Positions 31,042-33,627 of a stretch of DNA of 33,627 bases are shown here, one piece after another; position 1 is the stretch's first letter, and each line of letters opens with the position of its first letter. Position numbers and translations under genes: made by a program. Under the pieces are notes generated by a model. The model made no database searches. It was not told the DNA's origin and saw only the letters and a program-made list of their open reading frames with translations. Origin of the DNA: Planctomycetales bacterium (GTDB lineage Bacteria; Planctomycetota; Planctomycetia; Planctomycetales; Planctomycetaceae); the NCBI GenBank assembly GCA_026400835.1, contig JAPLOA010000090.1:1-33627 (forward strand), written 5' to 3'.

Positions 31042-33627
31042 GTGGCAACAGTTTCCGACAAGTCTCAGCAGGGTTATGCGGATCCGGATGAATTCATCCA
31101 GTATCAGCTTGAGCAGGCTCGCAGCCGCATCAAGGCGACCGACCTGCTCACCGCTTCGGTGCTCGCTGGACTGTTGCTGATTGGTTACGTGTTCGCCTTT
31201 ACGGTTCTTGATCATTGGGTCATCGACGGCGGCTTCGGTGCCTGGACTCGCGCGGGGATGTTGATTGTCGTTGTCCTGCTCTGTTCGGCCATCTTGATTC
31301 GATATGTCGCGATGCCGTGGTTTCGACGCATTCATCCGCTGTATGCCGCGCGAATGCTGGATCGATCATCTCAGGGGCTGGAAGGCAGTCTGCTGGCGTT
31401 GATCGATCTGCAGTCCGGTGGTCGTAAGAATGATACTCCGATTCAGAAGTCACTGGAGAAGCGAGCGGCCGTTAAGCTGGCTGAAGTTCATGTTGATGAA
31501 GCCATCGATCGACGAATGCTTATTCGGCTCGGCACTGCGCTGTTTGTGATCACGCTGTTGACTTGTCTGTACGCGGTCTTCAGTCCGAAAGCCATCAGCC
31601 TGCTTCGACCTCTGACCCTTGCCGCTGCGAATGTGTCGACTCGAACTGTCGTCGAAACCGTGCTGCCGGGAAACAAGAAAGTCCCGGCGGGAACTCGCAT
31701 TGAGTTCGTCGCGGACATCGCCGGAGTGATCCCTGAAGATGTGCGGGTGCTCTATACCACGGCCGACAAGCGATACGTGGATGAGCCATTGCAGATGCGA
31801 GCCACTGAAGATGAAAATCGCTTCCAGGTTTTAATGATCGGCGACGGTGACCGCGGAGTACGACAGGATATCAAGTATCGCATCGTCGCCGGAGATGCAT
31901 CGTCGGAAGAGTATTTGATTTCTGTCAATCAGCCACCGACAGCGCAGGTGAATGAAGTCAAATATGTTTATCCAACGTATATGCAATTATCGGATCGAGT
32001 CGATACGTCGGGAGCGATTGATGCGTGGGAGGGTAGTGTCGTCACGATCCATGCTCAAAGCAGCGTCCCGGTAAAGTCTGCGATACTGCAGTTATCGGAC
32101 GATGCCGGGTTTACTGCCCACGGTGAAGAAGTCGCGATGGTGATCAAAGACACCGCGCTGACCGGAGAACTGAAGCTGGACGTCCGTGCGGATCAGTCGG
32201 TGCCGAAGTTTTACAGAATCACAGTGACCGATGAAGACGGAAACTCCGATCCGGAGCCCGTTGTTTATCCGCTGGAGATTCGTCGCGACCAGCCTCCCAT
32301 CGTCAAGCTATTGGATCCAAATCGTGATCTTCAGGTTGCGGCCAACGCGATCGTCCCGCTATTGGTGGAGGCCGAAGATCCTGACTTCCTGCTGCGTTCA
32401 GTGACGCTGAATTATTCGATTAATGGTAAACCGGTTCAGCCATCGGAAGTGCTGCTGGACACATCCGGGATTCCTCTGCCGAAAAAGTGGAGTGACACAT
32501 GGGAGTTTCGGCTGTCAACTCTGAAACTGATTCCCGGCGATGTCGTCACGTATCATGTTCAGGCTCGCGATAACCGGCCGCCGTTGGGAAATCAAGGACG
32601 CTCGGGTGATCTGAATCTGCAGATCGGCGCCCCGATCGCTGACGAAGAAGTTCAGAAGCAATTGGCCCAGGATCGGGAGCTCCAGCAACAGTTGAAGGAT
32701 CGCCAAACGCCGGATGTTTCTCCGACCAATTCAGGAACTGATCCTGAAGAAATGCAGTTGGCTGATTCGCCGCCGACCGAAGGTGCGGCACCTGAAGAGG
32801 TACCGACAGAGCCTGAAGCCGATCCCGCTGCACCAAAGAATGATCAGCCAAATGCGAATCCACAGGGCTCCGGGAATCCGGCTGAGCAGAAAAGTGGCAC
32901 TGCGGAGAATACTGGTAAGAAAAACGCGACGAAGCAGAATTCGAACGGTGAGTCTCAGCCCGGGAAGACAACGTCGCCAACTCAACCGAATCGTCAACGA
33001 GCGGATGACGATGTGGCTTTACAGCGGTTGATCGAAAAGATGAATCGCCAGCGACAGGAGAATCCCGGTGAGCACGGTGAGGACTCCACAGAATCACGTC
33101 CTGACCAAACGATCGAACCGGGATCTGAAAAGGATCCCGAAAACAAGCCATCAGAGGATAAGGAACCGCAGTCCGAACCGTCTGATTCAGAAACGAAGCC
33201 AGATGCTGCCGGATCCGAGCCTAAAGCTGCGTCAGAGAAATCGCAGCCGAAATCTGCAGACACTTCTGAGTCGACAGAGCCCTCGGATTCCGAGATGAAA
33301 TCGAACGAAGGTGAAACTGAGCCAAATTCGAAGTCGAATAGCGACGAGCCTGGTGAGAATTCAACGACGCCTGAGAAGTCTGAACCGCCTCAGGCAGCCG
33401 ACGAAAATTCGTCGATGAATGAGCCGAATATGGAACCGGGTGAACCCAAGACTGGTGAAACCAAGTCCGGTGAACCCAAGTCCGGTGAACCCAAGACTGG
33501 TGAATCCAAGACTGGCGAACCCAAGTCTGGCGAACCCAAGTCTGGCGAACCCAAGTCTGGCGAACCCAAGTCTGGCGAACCCAAGTCTGGCGAACCCAAG
33601 TCTGGCGAACCCAAGTCTGGCGAACCC
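31042..33627 (+). CDS. DUF4175-like membrane protein, partial, with KSGEP repeats (runs off window)
   Basis: The frame is open from GTG 31042 to the window edge (862 codons, no stop). It starts MATVSDKSQQGYADPDEF with three predicted transmembrane segments: LLTASVLAGLLLIGYVFAF (about 45-63), MLIVVVLLCSAILIRY (about 73-88) and LGTALFVITLLTCLYAVF (about 158-175). A periplasmic beta-rich part follows (about 180-520), with NQPPTAQVNEVKYVYPTYMQ and YHVQARDNRPPLGNQG. Then a disordered, Pro/Glu/Lys/Ser-rich stretch (about 540-800) leads into pentapeptide repeats (KSGEP). Planctomycete proteins of this kind have been labelled DUF4175 or 'circumsporozoite protein' because of such repeats. They often sit with MoxR/VWA genes. 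The GTG has AGGA 8 nt upstream; an in-frame TTG at 31006 is possible. Confidence 0.8.
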   Translation, partial: MATVSDKSQQGYADPDEFIQYQLEQARSRIKATDLLTASVLAGLLLIGYVFAFTVLDHWVIDGGFGAWTRAGMLIVVVLLCSAILIRYVAMPWFRRIHPLYAARMLDRSSQGLEGSLLALIDLQSGGRKNDTPIQKSLEKRAAVKLAEVHVDEAIDRRMLIRLGTALFVITLLTCLYAVFSPKAISLLRPLTLAAANVSTRTVVETVLPGNKKVPAGTRIEFVADIAGVIPEDVRVLYTTADKRYVDEPLQMRATEDENRFQVLMIGDGDRGVRQDIKYRIVAGDASSEEYLISVNQPPTAQVNEVKYVYPTYMQLSDRVDTSGAIDAWEGSVVTIHAQSSVPVKSAILQLSDDAGFTAHGEEVAMVIKDTALTGELKLDVRADQSVPKFYRITVTDEDGNSDPEPVVYPLEIRRDQPPIVKLLDPNRDLQVAANAIVPLLVEAEDPDFLLRSVTLNYSINGKPVQPSEVLLDTSGIPLPKKWSDTWEFRLSTLKLIPGDVVTYHVQARDNRPPLGNQGRSGDLNLQIGAPIADEEVQKQLAQDRELQQQLKDRQTPDVSPTNSGTDPEEMQLADSPPTEGAAPEEVPTEPEADPAAPKNDQPNANPQGSGNPAEQKSGTAENTGKKNATKQNSNGESQPGKTTSPTQPNRQRADDDVALQRLIEKMNRQRQENPGEHGEDSTESRPDQTIEPGSEKDPENKPSEDKEPQSEPSDSETKPDAAGSEPKAASEKSQPKSADTSESTEPSDSEMKSNEGETEPNSKSNSDEPGENSTTPEKSEPPQAADENSSMNEPNMEPGEPKTGETKSGEPKSGEPKTGESKTGEPKSGEPKSGEPKSGEPKSGEPKSGEPKSGEPKSGEP
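33439..33627 (+). repeat. 15-bp tandem repeat encoding GEPKS (12.6 units to window end)
   Basis: Twelve full 15-bp units (GGY-GAA-CCC-AAG-TCY type) plus three codons lie in frame within the DUF4175-like gene. The first five units (33439-33513) vary, with ACT/TCC for the last codon and ACC or TCC for CCC. The last seven full units (33514-33618) are identical. The array continues beyond the window. Confidence 0.95.

Noticed and set aside
33439-33627. Possible CRISPR-like array at the window edge
   Set aside because: Units are 15 bp, contiguous without spacers, and in frame with the coding sequence, so it is a coding tandem repeat.

Overview
The window looks like a chromosomal segment of a planctomycete (order Planctomycetales; genus not assignable from sequence alone). 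The evidence is the family mix: two Tat-exported DUF1501 proteins, two DUF1559 proteins with prepilin-type N termini and the C-terminal H-x9-DG signature, a short 'GGQTLPS'-type lipoprotein, a heme-motif squalene-cyclase-like protein, a large DUF4175-like membrane protein with low-complexity repeats, and widely spaced, mostly single-gene transcription units. It reads as ordinary core and accessory chromosome. No insertion sequence, prophage, integrase or CRISPR array was seen.

Layout. 1-445: noncoding with a large inverted repeat. 446-1849 (+) DUF1501. 1880-2371 (-) MGMT-like protein. 2498-2734 (-) small lipoprotein, possibly preceded by a short ORF. 3055-4209 (+) CxxCH/squalene-cyclase-like protein. 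4262-4614 (-) tRNA-Lys(UUU) interrupted in the anticodon by a group I intron of about 280 nt. 4852-6300 (-) second DUF1501, behind a Nudix hydrolase (6416-6910, -). 7085-9016 (-) membrane-anchored VWA protein. 9332-10255 (-) divergent DUF1559 pseudopilin. 10494-11078 (-) Lys/Ala-rich exported protein. 11476-14757 (+) a three-part AmmeMemoRadiSam fusion. 14765-16375 (-) exo-sialidase. 16509-18725 (-) penicillin/AHL-acylase-type Ntn hydrolase. 18979-20061 (-) MoxR ATPase. 20159-21019 (+) DEDDy 3'-5' exonuclease. 21477-22448 (+) ParB. 22632-23969 (-) PhoPQ-related alpha/beta hydrolase. 24045-25594 (-) DUF1559 plus lipoprotein pair. 26349-27437 (+) WD40 protein. 27874-29478 (+) exported four-repeat helical protein. 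29864-30682 (-) unrecognised protein. 31042 to the window edge (+) DUF4175-like membrane protein, still open at base 33627 inside a 15-bp tandem repeat.

How the parts fit. Much of the content is cell-envelope or exported: Tat-exported DUF1501, prepilin-like DUF1559, lipoproteins, sialidase, acylase, VWA and DUF4175-like proteins. The informational genes are tRNA-Lys, the exonuclease and ParB. MoxR, VWA and DUF4175-like proteins often cluster in planctomycetes but are scattered here on both strands. Intrinsic terminators are clear at several gene ends, and three unrelated inverted-repeat elements of about 60-65 bp lie in intergenic gaps.

The two items most worth following are the group I intron in tRNA-Lys(UUU) and the single-polypeptide AmmeMemoRadiSam fusion, which seems to carry a second, degenerate AMMECR1-like module.
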